From Clostridium septicum (GTDB taxonomy: Bacteria > Bacillota > Clostridia > Clostridiales > Clostridiaceae), in the NCBI RefSeq assembly GCF_003606265.1, contig NZ_CP023671.1, positions 2,046,001 through 2,110,000 on the forward strand: a stretch of 64,000 nucleotides of DNA, written 5' to 3'. How positions within the stretch are numbered: the first letter of the stretch is position 1; every line of letters begins with the position of its first letter. Positions 49,602 to 57,360 of this stretch are shown one piece after another. The notes under the pieces were generated by a model. That model was given only the letters and a program-made list of their open reading frames with translations, searched no databases and had not been told where the DNA came from. The position numbers and the translations under genes were made by a program.

Positions 49602-49676
49602 GCGGAAGTGACTCAACGGTAGAGTGTCACCTTGCCAAGGTGAAAGTTGCGGGTTCGAATCCCGTCTTCCGCTCCA
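49602..49676 (+). tRNA. tRNA-Gly (GCC)
   Basis: Acceptor GCGGAAG / CTTCCGC, anticodon GCC in CTTGCCAAG, T-loop GGTTCGAATCC, encoded CCA. Co-transcribed with tRNA-Leu. Confidence 0.96.
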
Positions 49677-49711
49677 AAAAAGTAACACAATTAATTGTGT
49701 TACTTTTTTTG
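49677..49711 (+). terminator. Terminator of tRNA-Leu-Gly unit
   Basis: 17-bp perfect stem AAAAAAGTAACACAATT with complement and no loop beyond the centre, then T-run. Confidence 0.92.
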
Positions 49712-49781
49712 TTGTAATAAATTTTTAAAATAATGAAAAGTGGTAATTAAAGTCTCTCTATATTGAATAATAAGCTAATTT

Positions 49782-50192
49782 TTAGCTAATATTAATATTA
49801 TTAAATAAACGTTCAAGTTCAAGTTCATCTAACATAGAATGGAAATAAAGTTTTCCACCCATAAGGTTTTTAATAATTTCATCTTTAAGATAACCTTCTT
49901 TATATAGCTTAAGATTTTTAATTAATCTTTTAAGAGAGCAACTAGGTAATCTTAAGATTTCTAGAAGTTCTTTTGCATTATAGTGATCTTTTGGAAGAAG
50001 CTTGTACAGTTTATCCTGTAATTCGAGTTTGTACTTTAAATCAGTTTCAATGCAATTATGAGGACCATTTTTTCCTCTGTGATGAAGGTTACAAAGATAT
50101 TTATAATTTAAATCAAAATCGTATCCACCTTCATGTTTGTGGACTATATGATGAATATCTGCTGGTGCGCCGCAAATTTCACAGTGGTACAA
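49782..50192 (-). CDS. HNH endonuclease-like protein
   Basis: A 136-residue protein with a zinc-stabilised HNH motif: CEICGAPADIHHIVHKHEGG, YLCNLHHRGKNGPH. The HH pair and second Cys/His fit the HNH fold. The remainder is helical (LKELLEILRLPSC) and could bind DNA. Start is TTG at 50192, supported by AAAGGAGG seven bases upstream; no ATG fits. It lies between two tRNA clusters, back-to-back with an unknown gene. Function unknown. Confidence 0.78.
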   Translation of the reverse strand: MYHCEICGAPADIHHIVHKHEGGYDFDLNYKYLCNLHHRGKNGPHNCIETDLKYKLELQDKLYKLLPKDHYNAKELLEILRLPSCSLKRLIKNLKLYKEGYLKDEIIKNLMGGKLYFHSMLDELELERLFNNINIS

Positions 50193-50392
50193 AGCAAAGC
50201 CTCCTTTTATACTATCCTTATATAAATTATAAGGGAAAAATAGTTGAATTTCAAAGGTATTAACAGGAAGTTTTCAGAATGTTTATTCATAAAAATGATT
50301 TTTAATAACCTTTAATACGCGATGAAATAACTTGAAAAGATGGTACGTTATACTATATAATATATTATATAGTAGAAAGAAAGGTGATAAAG

Positions 50393-51067
50393 GTGAGACA
50401 TAATTACAACTCTTTTGACTACTGGGAAAATCTTATAAGTGAGAACAAAACGATAAGAGGACATATGTTTATGGATACACCCCCAACAGATAAGAGCCTT
50501 TACATTCACACATTAATTTACTCTAGGAATAATGGTCTAAATAATATATGGAGCTATTTTCCAGATGAAAAAGCATTATTGGGGTATATTCAATATTCCT
50601 TTTTACAGGAAGCTTTTTATAAGTGGATCTATGGTAAAGATAGACTAATTTTAAAAGTACCAAATATATCAGTTGAAAAAATAATAAAAGATGCAGAAGT
50701 TAGCAAGAAAATAACTAAAGAAGAATCTGTTAAAATGACAAAGCAATTACAAATGTTGAAGAAGTGTTGGGATTTACCAACTGGAAAAGTCCTTCCCGAA
50801 ATATTAAAATTCGTTAGAGAGTTTAATAGAACGTGGTATGGAGATCAGACAGAATTTTTATATATAAAGATATTTAAAAATGCAGAAGAGTTAGGTGAAT
50901 TTGTAATTTCATCTAGTTATATGACTTCAACAGAAAGTGAATTTGAAGAACGTGTCAGCGTGAATACAGAAAAGTGGCTAGAAATTTGTAGAAATGCAGT
51001 AGAAGATAAAAGTATAGGTGAGAAATTTAAAGATATTTTATTGAAATCTCTCACAGAAGTTATTTAG
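50393..51067 (+). CDS. Hypothetical protein between tRNA clusters
   Basis: A protein of about 224 residues, cytoplasmic, not recognised. It has aromatic-rich N-terminal half (YNSFDYWENLI, IWSYFPDEKALLGYIQYSFLQEAFYKW) and a charged helical C-terminal half. The GTG at 50393 is preferred because AAGGTG lies six bases before it; a GTG at 50384 is in frame but poorly spaced. Divergent from the HNH gene; no functional link can be shown. Confidence 0.6.
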   Translation: MRHNYNSFDYWENLISENKTIRGHMFMDTPPTDKSLYIHTLIYSRNNGLNNIWSYFPDEKALLGYIQYSFLQEAFYKWIYGKDRLILKVPNISVEKIIKDAEVSKKITKEESVKMTKQLQMLKKCWDLPTGKVLPEILKFVREFNRTWYGDQTEFLYIKIFKNAEELGEFVISSSYMTSTESEFEERVSVNTEKWLEICRNAVEDKSIGEKFKDILLKSLTEVI

Positions 51068-51083
51068 AATATTAAAAAAACTA

Positions 51084-51112
51084 TTGACAGTAATTATTAT
51101 GTATATTATAAT
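51084..51112 (+). promoter_or_regulatory. Promoter of tRNA-Gly/Lys pair inside a palindrome
   Basis: TTGACA, 17-base spacer, TATAAT: perfect consensus, 21 bases before tRNA-Gly. It lies in a perfect inverted repeat (arms 51085-51100 and 51108-51123), so the minus strand also carries CTGACA-17-CATAAT. Confidence 0.9.
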
Positions 51113-51132
51113 AATTACTGTCAGTAAGACAT

Positions 51133-51206
51133 GCGGGTGTAGCTCAATGGTAGAGCCCTTGCCTTCCAAGCAAGTTACGTGAGTTCGATTCTCATCACCC
51201 GCTCCA
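51133..51206 (+). tRNA. tRNA-Gly (UCC)
   Basis: Acceptor GCGGGTG / CACCCGC, anticodon TCC in CTTCCAAG, encoded CCA. Confidence 0.96.
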
Positions 51207-51209
51207 TAT

Positions 51210-51285
51210 GCGTTATTAGCTCAGTTGGTAGAGCACCTGACTCTTAATCAGGGTGTCCCGGGTTCGAATCCCTGATGACGCACCA
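51210..51285 (+). tRNA. tRNA-Lys (CUU)
   Basis: Acceptor GCGTTAT with near-complement ATGACGC, anticodon stem CCTGA / TCAGG, loop CTCTTAA giving anticodon CUU, encoded CCA. Confidence 0.94.
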
Positions 51286-51287
51286 TT

Positions 51288-51320
51288 AAAGATTAGCATA
51301 AGCTAATCTTTTTTTATTTT
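51288..51320 (+). terminator. Terminator of tRNA-Gly-Lys unit
   Basis: Stem AAAGATTAGC / GCTAATCTTT with an ATAA loop, then T-run. Confidence 0.92.
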
Positions 51321-51394
51321 TCAATTTAATGTTTTATTATATTAGTAATATATTAACTAGATTTTAAATATAATATATAAATATAATTTTTATA

Positions 51395-51423
51395 TTGACA
51401 GATTAGTATTAAATTGATAATAT
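51395..51423 (+). promoter_or_regulatory. Promoter of the second SAM riboswitch
   Basis: TTGACA, 17-base spacer, TAATAT, about 25 bases before the aptamer. Confidence 0.85.
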
Positions 51424-51448
51424 GAAATAGAAAAAATTAAAAAAATAA

Positions 51449-51559
51449 TATCTTATCAAGAGTGGTGGAGGGACTGGCCCTATGAAACCCAGCAACCAAA
51501 AGACAGTCATTAGTTTTTATGGTGCTAAATCCTGCAGGTTAAACCTGGTAGATAAGAGG
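51449..51559 (+). promoter_or_regulatory. SAM-I riboswitch (S box) upstream of MetT-like transporter
   Basis: Near-consensus aptamer: P1 TCTTATC / GATAAGA, GTGGTGGAGGGACTGGCCC, TATGAAACCCAGCAACC, GGTGCTAAATCCTGCAGG. SAM binding should favour the terminator at 51590-51621 and switch off the transporter when methionine is plentiful. Confidence 0.96.
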
Positions 51560-51589
51560 CGTAGTATATACTTTTTTAAATAAGTTATT

Positions 51590-51621
51590 TAAGCTTCTGA
51601 TAAAATCAGAAGCTTTTTTTA
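51590..51621 (+). terminator. SAM-controlled terminator
   Basis: Stem AAGCTTCTGAT / ATCAGAAGCTT, AAA loop, then T-run. Confidence 0.92.
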
Positions 51622-51667
51622 TTAATGACGGTTTAAAAGGAAGCTTTATAAAACAGGAGGAGAAGAG

Positions 51668-52945
51668 ATGGAAAGTAAATCATCAGCATTAGCATTGTTA
51701 CCTTTAGGCATATTTATAGTAGTATATTTAGGAATATCTTTAATAGCTAAAGATTTTTATGCAGTATCGGTTATAGTACCTTTTTTAGCAGCAGCATTAA
51801 CTGCTATAATTATGAATAGAAAGGAAAAGTTTGAAACTAAAGTTGAAACTTTTTGTAAGGGGGCAGGAAACCCTAATATATTATTGATGGTATTAATATT
51901 TATTTTAGCTGGAGCTTTTGCACAAACTGCAAGAGATATGGGAGCCGTTGATTCAACTGTAAATTTAGGATTATCGTTACTTCCAAGTAGTTTATTAATA
52001 CCAGGAATGTTTATAATAGCTTGTTTTATAGCATTATCAGTTGGTACTTCCATGGGAACAATAGTGGCATTAGTTCCAATTGCAGTAGGAATAGCAGACA
52101 GAACAGGAATTACTGCAGCATTAGCAGTAGGTGCTGTTGTAAGTGGATCTATGTTTGGAGATAATTTATCAATAATATCAGATACTACAATTGCAGCAAC
52201 AAGAACTCAAGGCTGTGAAATGAAAGATAAATTTAAAATGAATTTTAAAATAGTTTTACCAGCAGCAATAGCAACTGCATTAATTCTTTGGTTTTTAACA
52301 AAGGGGGCTAATGTTACAAATGTAGAAACTGTTGAATATACTTTTGTTAAGATACTTCCATATATAGCTGTAATAGCATCTGCACTAGCTGGAGTAAATG
52401 TAATTTTAGTTTTACTAGGTGGAATACTAATATCTGCAATTATAGGATTAGCTTATGGTAGTTTCAATTTAGTAGGTTTATTTGGATCTATATCAAATGG
52501 GATAAGTGGAATGAGTGAACTTATAATAATATCATTATTAATAGCTGGAACAATTGAAATAATAAAATTTAATGGTGGAATAGAGTTCATACTTCATAAG
52601 GGTCTTAAAAACTTTAAATCTAAAAGGGGAGCAGAGTTTGGAATTGCTACTTTAGTAAGTTTAGTTGATATATGTACTGCAAATAATACTGTAGCTATTG
52701 TAACAGTAGGTCCTATAGCAAAGGATATATCAGATGAATTTGATTTAGAACCTAAAAGAGTTGCAGGAATAATGGACATGTTCTCATGTGTATTTCAGGG
52801 GATAATACCTTATGGAGCACAATTAATATCAGCAGCTGGACTAGCTGTTATATCACCATTTGGAATAATGAAATATTTATTTTATCCATATTTAATGGGT
52901 ATATGCGCAATAATAGCTATATACTGGCACTGGAGAAAAAAATAA
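51668..52945 (+). CDS. metT: NhaC-family transporter, putative methionine transporter
   Basis: Integral membrane protein of 425 residues and about 11-12 helices, from the Na+/H+ antiporter NhaC family. Family blocks include GTSMGTIVALVPIAVGIADRTG and GDNLSIISDTTIAATRTQGCEM (about 160-185). Members of this family under S-box control were proposed by comparative genomics to be methionine transporters (MetT); the SAM riboswitch directly upstream supports that here. Strong AGGAGGAG ribosome site. Substrate is inference from regulation, not from residues. Confidence 0.85.
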   Translation: MESKSSALALLPLGIFIVVYLGISLIAKDFYAVSVIVPFLAAALTAIIMNRKEKFETKVETFCKGAGNPNILLMVLIFILAGAFAQTARDMGAVDSTVNLGLSLLPSSLLIPGMFIIACFIALSVGTSMGTIVALVPIAVGIADRTGITAALAVGAVVSGSMFGDNLSIISDTTIAATRTQGCEMKDKFKMNFKIVLPAAIATALILWFLTKGANVTNVETVEYTFVKILPYIAVIASALAGVNVILVLLGGILISAIIGLAYGSFNLVGLFGSISNGISGMSELIIISLLIAGTIEIIKFNGGIEFILHKGLKNFKSKRGAEFGIATLVSLVDICTANNTVAIVTVGPIAKDISDEFDLEPKRVAGIMDMFSCVFQGIIPYGAQLISAAGLAVISPFGIMKYLFYPYLMGICAIIAIYWHWRKK

Positions 52946-52976
52946 GAGCTTTTTAAGCTCTTATTTTTTATTAATT
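52945..52976. terminator. Bidirectional terminator, metT-like / ispF
   Basis: Stem AATAAGAGC / GCTCTTATT with a TTTTTAA loop. Confidence 0.9.
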
Positions 52977-53443
52977 TTACTAAGCAAACAGATGCTTTGA
53001 GAAGAAATTCCTTCTTCTTTACCTGTAAAACCAAGTCCTTCTTCAGTTGTTGCTTTAACATTTATTTGATCTAAATTAATTTTAAGAGCATTAGCTATAT
53101 TTTCTCTCATTGTTTGGATATGAGGAGCCATTTTAGGTTTTTGTGCAATAATGGTTGAATCTATGTTGTTTATAGAATATCCATTTTTGACCAATAGTTT
53201 ACCTACTTCTTCTAGAAGACTTATACTAGAAATTCCTTTATATTTAGGATCTGTGTCAGGAAAATGTTTTCCTATATCACCAAGTGCCGATGCACCTAAA
53301 AGAGAATCCATTATAGCATGGACAAGTACATCTGCGTCAGAATGTCCAAGTAAACCTTTTTTATAAGGTATATCGACCCCACCTAATATTAGTTTTCTTT
53401 CTGCTACTAAACGATGTACGTCATATCCTAATCCTATTCTCAT
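52961..53443 (-). CDS. ispF: 2-C-methyl-D-erythritol 2,4-cyclodiphosphate synthase
   Basis: Fifth-step enzyme of the MEP isoprenoid pathway, trimeric and zinc-dependent. The 160-residue protein has the N-terminal [11 protein letters not shown] (metal Asp/His), [29 protein letters not shown] and the C-terminal [27 protein letters not shown] ribosome site. The isolated ispF without ispD beside it is common in clostridia. Confidence 0.97.
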   Translation of the reverse strand: MRIGLGYDVHRLVAERKLILGGVDIPYKKGLLGHSDADVLVHAIMDSLLGASALGDIGKHFPDTDPKYKGISSISLLEEVGKLLVKNGYSINNIDSTIIAQKPKMAPHIQTMRENIANALKINLDQINVKATTEEGLGFTGKEEGISSQSICLLSKINKK

Positions 53444-53502
53444 ACGCTTTCACCTCTAAAATAAAATATAATAAGCTTATTTTATCATAAAGGTACTTAT
53501 AC

Positions 53503-53676
53503 TTATAATATTTTTTTGAAAGGATAGATTTTAGACTCATAAACTTCTTCTTTCTTAAAAAAACTATATAGAAAATATTTTATTTTAAGATTAAGTAGTG
53601 AAAGAAAATGAAATTTGTATGATGAGGTTCTTTTTTTTCTAAAAACAAAGTCAACATAAATAACTTTTTTATTCAT
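53503..53676 (-). CDS. Small basic hypothetical protein
   Basis: A 57-codon frame starting MNKKVIYVDFVFRKKR and ending YPFKKIL, with GAGGTG seven bases before the ATG. Very basic and aromatic. It lies between ispF and the sortase gene, in the direction of ispF. No family recognised. Confidence 0.55.
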   Translation of the reverse strand: MNKKVIYVDFVFRKKRTSSYKFHFLSLLNLKIKYFLYSFFKKEEVYESKIYPFKKIL

Positions 53677-53802
53677 AAAATCACCTCGAAGATAGAGATA
53701 GATAAGTTGAAATTTTATAGAATATATATCATAAAAAAATACATTGTTATGATATAATATATGTAAAAAAAAAATAAATGTTATAAGGTGGAGGGTTTTG
53801 TG

Positions 53803-54390
53803 GTGAAAGAAAAGTTTAGAAGGGGAATAGGACTAATTTTAATTTGTGTAGGTATTTTTTTAATAAGTTTTACTGTCTATAATAAAATTCAAACTAATAA
53901 AAAGCAACAACAGTTACAGCAAATATTACAAGATGTAATAAAAGATGAGGGATCAGAGGGAAAAGAAAATGAACCAACTACAATAGATGGATATAAACCA
54001 GTAGCTTTAGTTGAAATACCGTCAATTAATTTATCACAAGGTTTAGTAGAGGGGATAACAGACGATGTTCTTCAATATTATTTAGGCCATTTTGAAGGAA
54101 CAGCTGAACCAGGAGAAAAGGGAAATTTCGCAGTAGCAGGACATAGAGTATCAAATTATTCAGAAGCCTTTATAAATTTATATAAAGTTAAAAAAGGCGA
54201 TGATATTATAGTTAAGAGCAAAGGAAAAGAATTTATATATAAAGTAGATGATGGTTTTGTTGTAGCTCCTGATAGAGTAGATGTATTAGAAAACACAAAA
54301 GATGCAACTATAACCCTAGTAACATGCACAGTGGGGGCAAAAGAAAGATATATAGTTAAAGGAACTTTAGTATCATCAAAGGATATCTAA
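53803..54390 (+). CDS. Class D sortase
   Basis: Membrane-anchored cysteine transpeptidase that attaches surface proteins to the cell wall. One N-terminal membrane helix (about residues 8-26), a Gln-rich spacer, then the sortase barrel: catalytic His in VAGHRVSNY (about 115), Cys in TLVTCTVG (about 176) and Arg in KERYIVKG. Three in-frame GTGs (53788, 53800, 53803) are possible; the last has the best spacing to GGAGGG. It is followed after 18 bases by an RsgI-type gene. Confidence 0.92.
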   Translation: MKEKFRRGIGLILICVGIFLISFTVYNKIQTNKKQQQLQQILQDVIKDEGSEGKENEPTTIDGYKPVALVEIPSINLSQGLVEGITDDVLQYYLGHFEGTAEPGEKGNFAVAGHRVSNYSEAFINLYKVKKGDDIIVKSKGKEFIYKVDDGFVVAPDRVDVLENTKDATITLVTCTVGAKERYIVKGTLVSSKDI

Positions 54391-54408
54391 TGCTTATGGA
54401 GGAGAAAA

Positions 54409-55458
54409 ATGAGCGATTTTGAAAAGGATAAATATAAGTTTTCTTCAAAGACTCCACTTAGTATAGTCAAGGAAGGAGATTATGAAAAGCATAGAGAAGA
54501 AATAGTTCTATTAGCAGAGGAACTAAATAATTATAAGATTTTATTTAAAGATTTGACAACGGATGAACCACAATATTCTACTAGAAATTTAATTTTAAAT
54601 ATTGCTTATTTTATTTTAGGGGAATTTGAAATATATGATTATTTAATTGAGAAAAATGAGTTGCCAATAGGGAAGTTAATAAAAAGAATGCCTATAGCAA
54701 GGGGTTTTTTAGAAACTTGGAGAGATTATATAATAACGTATGTAACTATTTTAGCAAACCCTAAGTATGGATATATTCAAGATTATTTAAAAATAGAAGA
54801 AAATGTGAGTATATTAGGAGTAAATGAAATAAATGAAGAAAAGCAGTTAAAGAAAATAAAAGAATTTTCAGGAATAGTTGTTTTAAATAAATTTAATTCA
54901 TGTATTATACTTACATCTAAAGGTGAATTTAAAAATATAAAAGTTAAAGAATCTCATGAAATTGGTATGGAGGTTCATGGAGAAATAAAAAAGGGAATAA
55001 AGCACTATAAGTTACATATATCAATATTAATATTACTATTAATATTTATGGTAGGACTGATAGTGCATAAGTATAAAAGTGTAAATAATACTGTAATAAT
55101 AGAGACTACTTCTTCTGTTAAATTAGAAGTAAATTATTTTAATAGGATTATAAAAGCGTATAGCCCTACTACTAAAGGTGAAGAAATGTTAAGTTCATTA
55201 GATATATTAGATAATGACGTAGATGATGGACTGTGTAAAATATTAAATTATGCATTTCAAAATGATATGATTCCTAACGATGGAGTAACTGTAGTCATTA
55301 CAGGAAAGCCAGTAGAATATGGCACTTTACATGAAACGGAAGCTTTTATAAATGAGAGTGGTATTTATGTAAAATATAATAATTCAGGGAATCAGCATAA
55401 TTTTAATCCTAAACCAAAAACTATAGAAGGTGATACAAAAGATGAAGAAAATACCTAA
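54409..55458 (+). CDS. SigI C-terminal-like domain fused to RsgI-type anti-sigma protein
   Basis: A 349-residue membrane protein with unusual architecture. Residues about 15-128 resemble the C-terminal part of sigma factor SigI ([20 protein letters not shown] and [11 protein letters not shown] ... [12 protein letters not shown] ... YIQDYLK). Residues about 146-200 match the RsgI N-terminal anti-sigma domain ([22 protein letters not shown]). A membrane helix (about 202-222) and a short extracytoplasmic domain follow ([16 protein letters not shown], as in RsgI). The core-binding sigma-2 region is absent. GGAGG ribosome site. Confidence 0.8.
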   Translation: MSDFEKDKYKFSSKTPLSIVKEGDYEKHREEIVLLAEELNNYKILFKDLTTDEPQYSTRNLILNIAYFILGEFEIYDYLIEKNELPIGKLIKRMPIARGFLETWRDYIITYVTILANPKYGYIQDYLKIEENVSILGVNEINEEKQLKKIKEFSGIVVLNKFNSCIILTSKGEFKNIKVKESHEIGMEVHGEIKKGIKHYKLHISILILLLIFMVGLIVHKYKSVNNTVIIETTSSVKLEVNYFNRIIKAYSPTTKGEEMLSSLDILDNDVDDGLCKILNYAFQNDMIPNDGVTVVITGKPVEYGTLHETEAFINESGIYVKYNNSGNQHNFNPKPKTIEGDTKDEENT

Positions 55459-56221
55459 AGAAAATAATTCTATAATTATACATGATGATAGAGGCGATTC
55501 AATAAGGTTAAATAAATATATAAGTGAAACAGGAATGTGTTCAAGAAGAGAAGCTGATAAATTAATTGAAAGTGGTAGAGTAACTATTGATGGTGAAAAA
55601 GCATCAATGGGAACTAGAGTATTATCTAATCAAAAAGTAAAAGTAGATGGAAAGTTAATTAGAAAAGAAGAGGAATTAGTTTATATAGCATTAAATAAGC
55701 CTGTTGGAATTACATGTACAACAGAGAAGAAAATAAAAGGAAATATAGTAGATTTTATAAAGCATGATAAAAGAATATTCCACATAGGAAGATTAGATAA
55801 AGATTCACAAGGATTAATTTTATTAACTAATGATGGAGATATAGTTAATAAGATCTTAAGAGCTGGAAATAATCATGAGAAAGAATATATAGTAACGGTA
55901 GATAAACCTATAGATGATAAATTTATAAAATCTATGGCAAATGGAGTTGAAATATTAGGAACTGTAACAAAAAAATGTATTGTTACTAAAGAGGGAGAAA
56001 GAACCTTTAGAATAATATTAACTCAAGGAATGAATAGGCAAATAAGAAGAATGACTAGTGCATTAGGTTATAATGTGGTTAAATTAAAAAGAATAAGAAT
56101 AATGAATATTAAGCTAGGAAATCTTAAGATTGGTGAGTGGAGAGATTTAACTAATGAAGAATTAAGATCGTTAGGAATGTTAATAAAAAATTCTGGAAAA
56201 ACTAAAGAGGTAGATAATTAA
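55442..56221 (+). CDS. Pseudouridine synthase, RluF/RsuA type
   Basis: rRNA pseudouridine synthase of 259 residues. N-terminal S4 RNA-binding domain ([28 protein letters not shown], about 16-43), then the catalytic domain with the nucleophilic Asp in [20 protein letters not shown] and the C-terminal [12 protein letters not shown]. The last motif and length point to RluF (23S rRNA U2604) rather than RluB, but target choice is not certain. It overlaps the preceding gene by 17 bases; ATG 55442 has GAAGGTG nine bases upstream. Confidence 0.92.
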   Translation: MKKIPKENNSIIIHDDRGDSIRLNKYISETGMCSRREADKLIESGRVTIDGEKASMGTRVLSNQKVKVDGKLIRKEEELVYIALNKPVGITCTTEKKIKGNIVDFIKHDKRIFHIGRLDKDSQGLILLTNDGDIVNKILRAGNNHEKEYIVTVDKPIDDKFIKSMANGVEILGTVTKKCIVTKEGERTFRIILTQGMNRQIRRMTSALGYNVVKLKRIRIMNIKLGNLKIGEWRDLTNEELRSLGMLIKNSGKTKEVDN

Positions 56222-56238
56222 AATTTATAAATATTAAG

Positions 56239-56282
56239 GGTAAGTTTAGAAAATTTGTTTTTTCTAAACTTACTTTTTTATT
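56239..56282 (+). terminator. Rho-independent terminator
   Basis: Stem GTAAGTTTAGAAAA / TTTTCTAAACTTAC with a seven-base loop, then a T-run. Confidence 0.93.
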
Positions 56283-56352
56283 TTTAAAGTTTTCTTAGAA
56301 AAAATTATAGTAAGTTAGAATAATAAAAAAATTAAAATTATCATTATAAAAG

Positions 56353-56850
56353 TTATCCACAGGTAGATAGAAGCCAGTAATTATAAGGGTTTATAAGATA
56401 AATTAATAGAAAAATTAAACTTTTAACAGCTTGCCTTAGGGAAAAACTGGATTTTGTACACATAATCCACAAAGGGTTGTGGATAACTTGTGAAAAAATT
56501 GTTGATATGATTATTAATAATTATCAACAATGATGTAGATAATAATAAAAACACTATAGAATTTATTATTAATTGTAGAAAAGGGAGGAAGTATAAAATG
56601 AAGTTATTCAATAGGTTAATTATAACTTTTATAACTATATTAGAACTTGTCCACATTTGTCCACAGGCGTTGTTAATAAATTTTCAACCTAATATTGTCG
56701 AAAGCAATTGTGTTGTGGATAAGAAAATTACAAAGGATTACAAGTATTTGAAAATTAATGTCAAAATCCCTCAAATAAATTGTTTGAAGAATAAAGAGCA
56801 AGAAAAAGTTATCAACAATGAAATTAGTGAGTGGACTGAAATGTGGATAA
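56353..56850. promoter_or_regulatory. DnaA-box cluster
   Basis: Nine DnaA-box-like 9-mers in 498 bases. Perfect TTATCCACA: 56353-56361 (+), 56478-56486, 56714-56722 and 56842-56850 (all -). One mismatch: TAATCCACA 56463-56471, TTATCAACA 56521-56529 and 56809-56817, TTGTCCACA 56647-56655 and 56657-56665 (+). The set starts in a 376-base noncoding gap and continues into the coding sequence of the next gene. No dnaA, dnaN or rpmH is near, so it is unlikely to be the main origin; a regulatory or titration cluster is more likely. Confidence 0.75.
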
Positions 56851-57338
56851 TGGATGTGGAAAAGTTGGCAAAGGATTATTTTGGAGCTCCTAAAGTAGAG
56901 GAACCTGTTTTTCCTTACGAATTGACATCAAATTACATAGTAAAAAATAAAAATGAAATATTAAGTCTATACATAGATTATTATCAATATACTGGAGGGG
57001 CACACGGAATAACCACTAGAAAATCTTATAACATAGATATGGATAAAGGTAATAAAATTAAATTAGCTAACTTGTTTAAAGAAAACTATGATTATAAATG
57101 TTTTATAAATAAAATTATAAGTGAAGAAATTTCTAAAAATCCAAATAATTATTTTCAAGGTAAAGATGGTTTTAAAGGAATTAGCGAAGAACAAGGTTTT
57201 TATATAGAAGATGGTAACCTAGTAGTTTATTTTGATTATTATGAAATAGCTCCTTATGCATTTGGAATGCCAGAGTTTAAAATACCTCTAAAAATATTTA
57301 AAGATAATTTAGTTTATGATAAAATTTTAAATAAATAA
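56598..57338 (+). CDS. Exported DUF4163/DUF3298 protein (RsiV-like)
   Basis: A 246-residue protein with an N-terminal hydrophobic signal or anchor (residues 5-27), then a DUF4163-like region and the DUF3298 domain. The motif YTGGAHGITTRKSYNID near residue 130 and YEIAPYAFGMPEFKIPL near the end are characteristic. These domains occur in RsiV and in PdaC; here no cytoplasmic anti-sigma part is present. GGGAGG ribosome site. Its first 85 codons contain five of the DnaA-box-like sequences. Confidence 0.82.
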   Translation: MKLFNRLIITFITILELVHICPQALLINFQPNIVESNCVVDKKITKDYKYLKINVKIPQINCLKNKEQEKVINNEISEWTEMWIMDVEKLAKDYFGAPKVEEPVFPYELTSNYIVKNKNEILSLYIDYYQYTGGAHGITTRKSYNIDMDKGNKIKLANLFKENYDYKCFINKIISEEISKNPNNYFQGKDGFKGISEEQGFYIEDGNLVVYFDYYEIAPYAFGMPEFKIPLKIFKDNLVYDKILNK

Positions 57339-57360
57339 AATTAGTTAAAAGGATGAGAAT

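Noticed and set aside
56353-56850. DnaA-box cluster as the chromosomal origin
   Set aside because: No dnaA, dnaN, recF, rpmH or gyrase genes are nearby and there is no obvious long unwinding element with DnaA-trio signature; kept as a cluster only.
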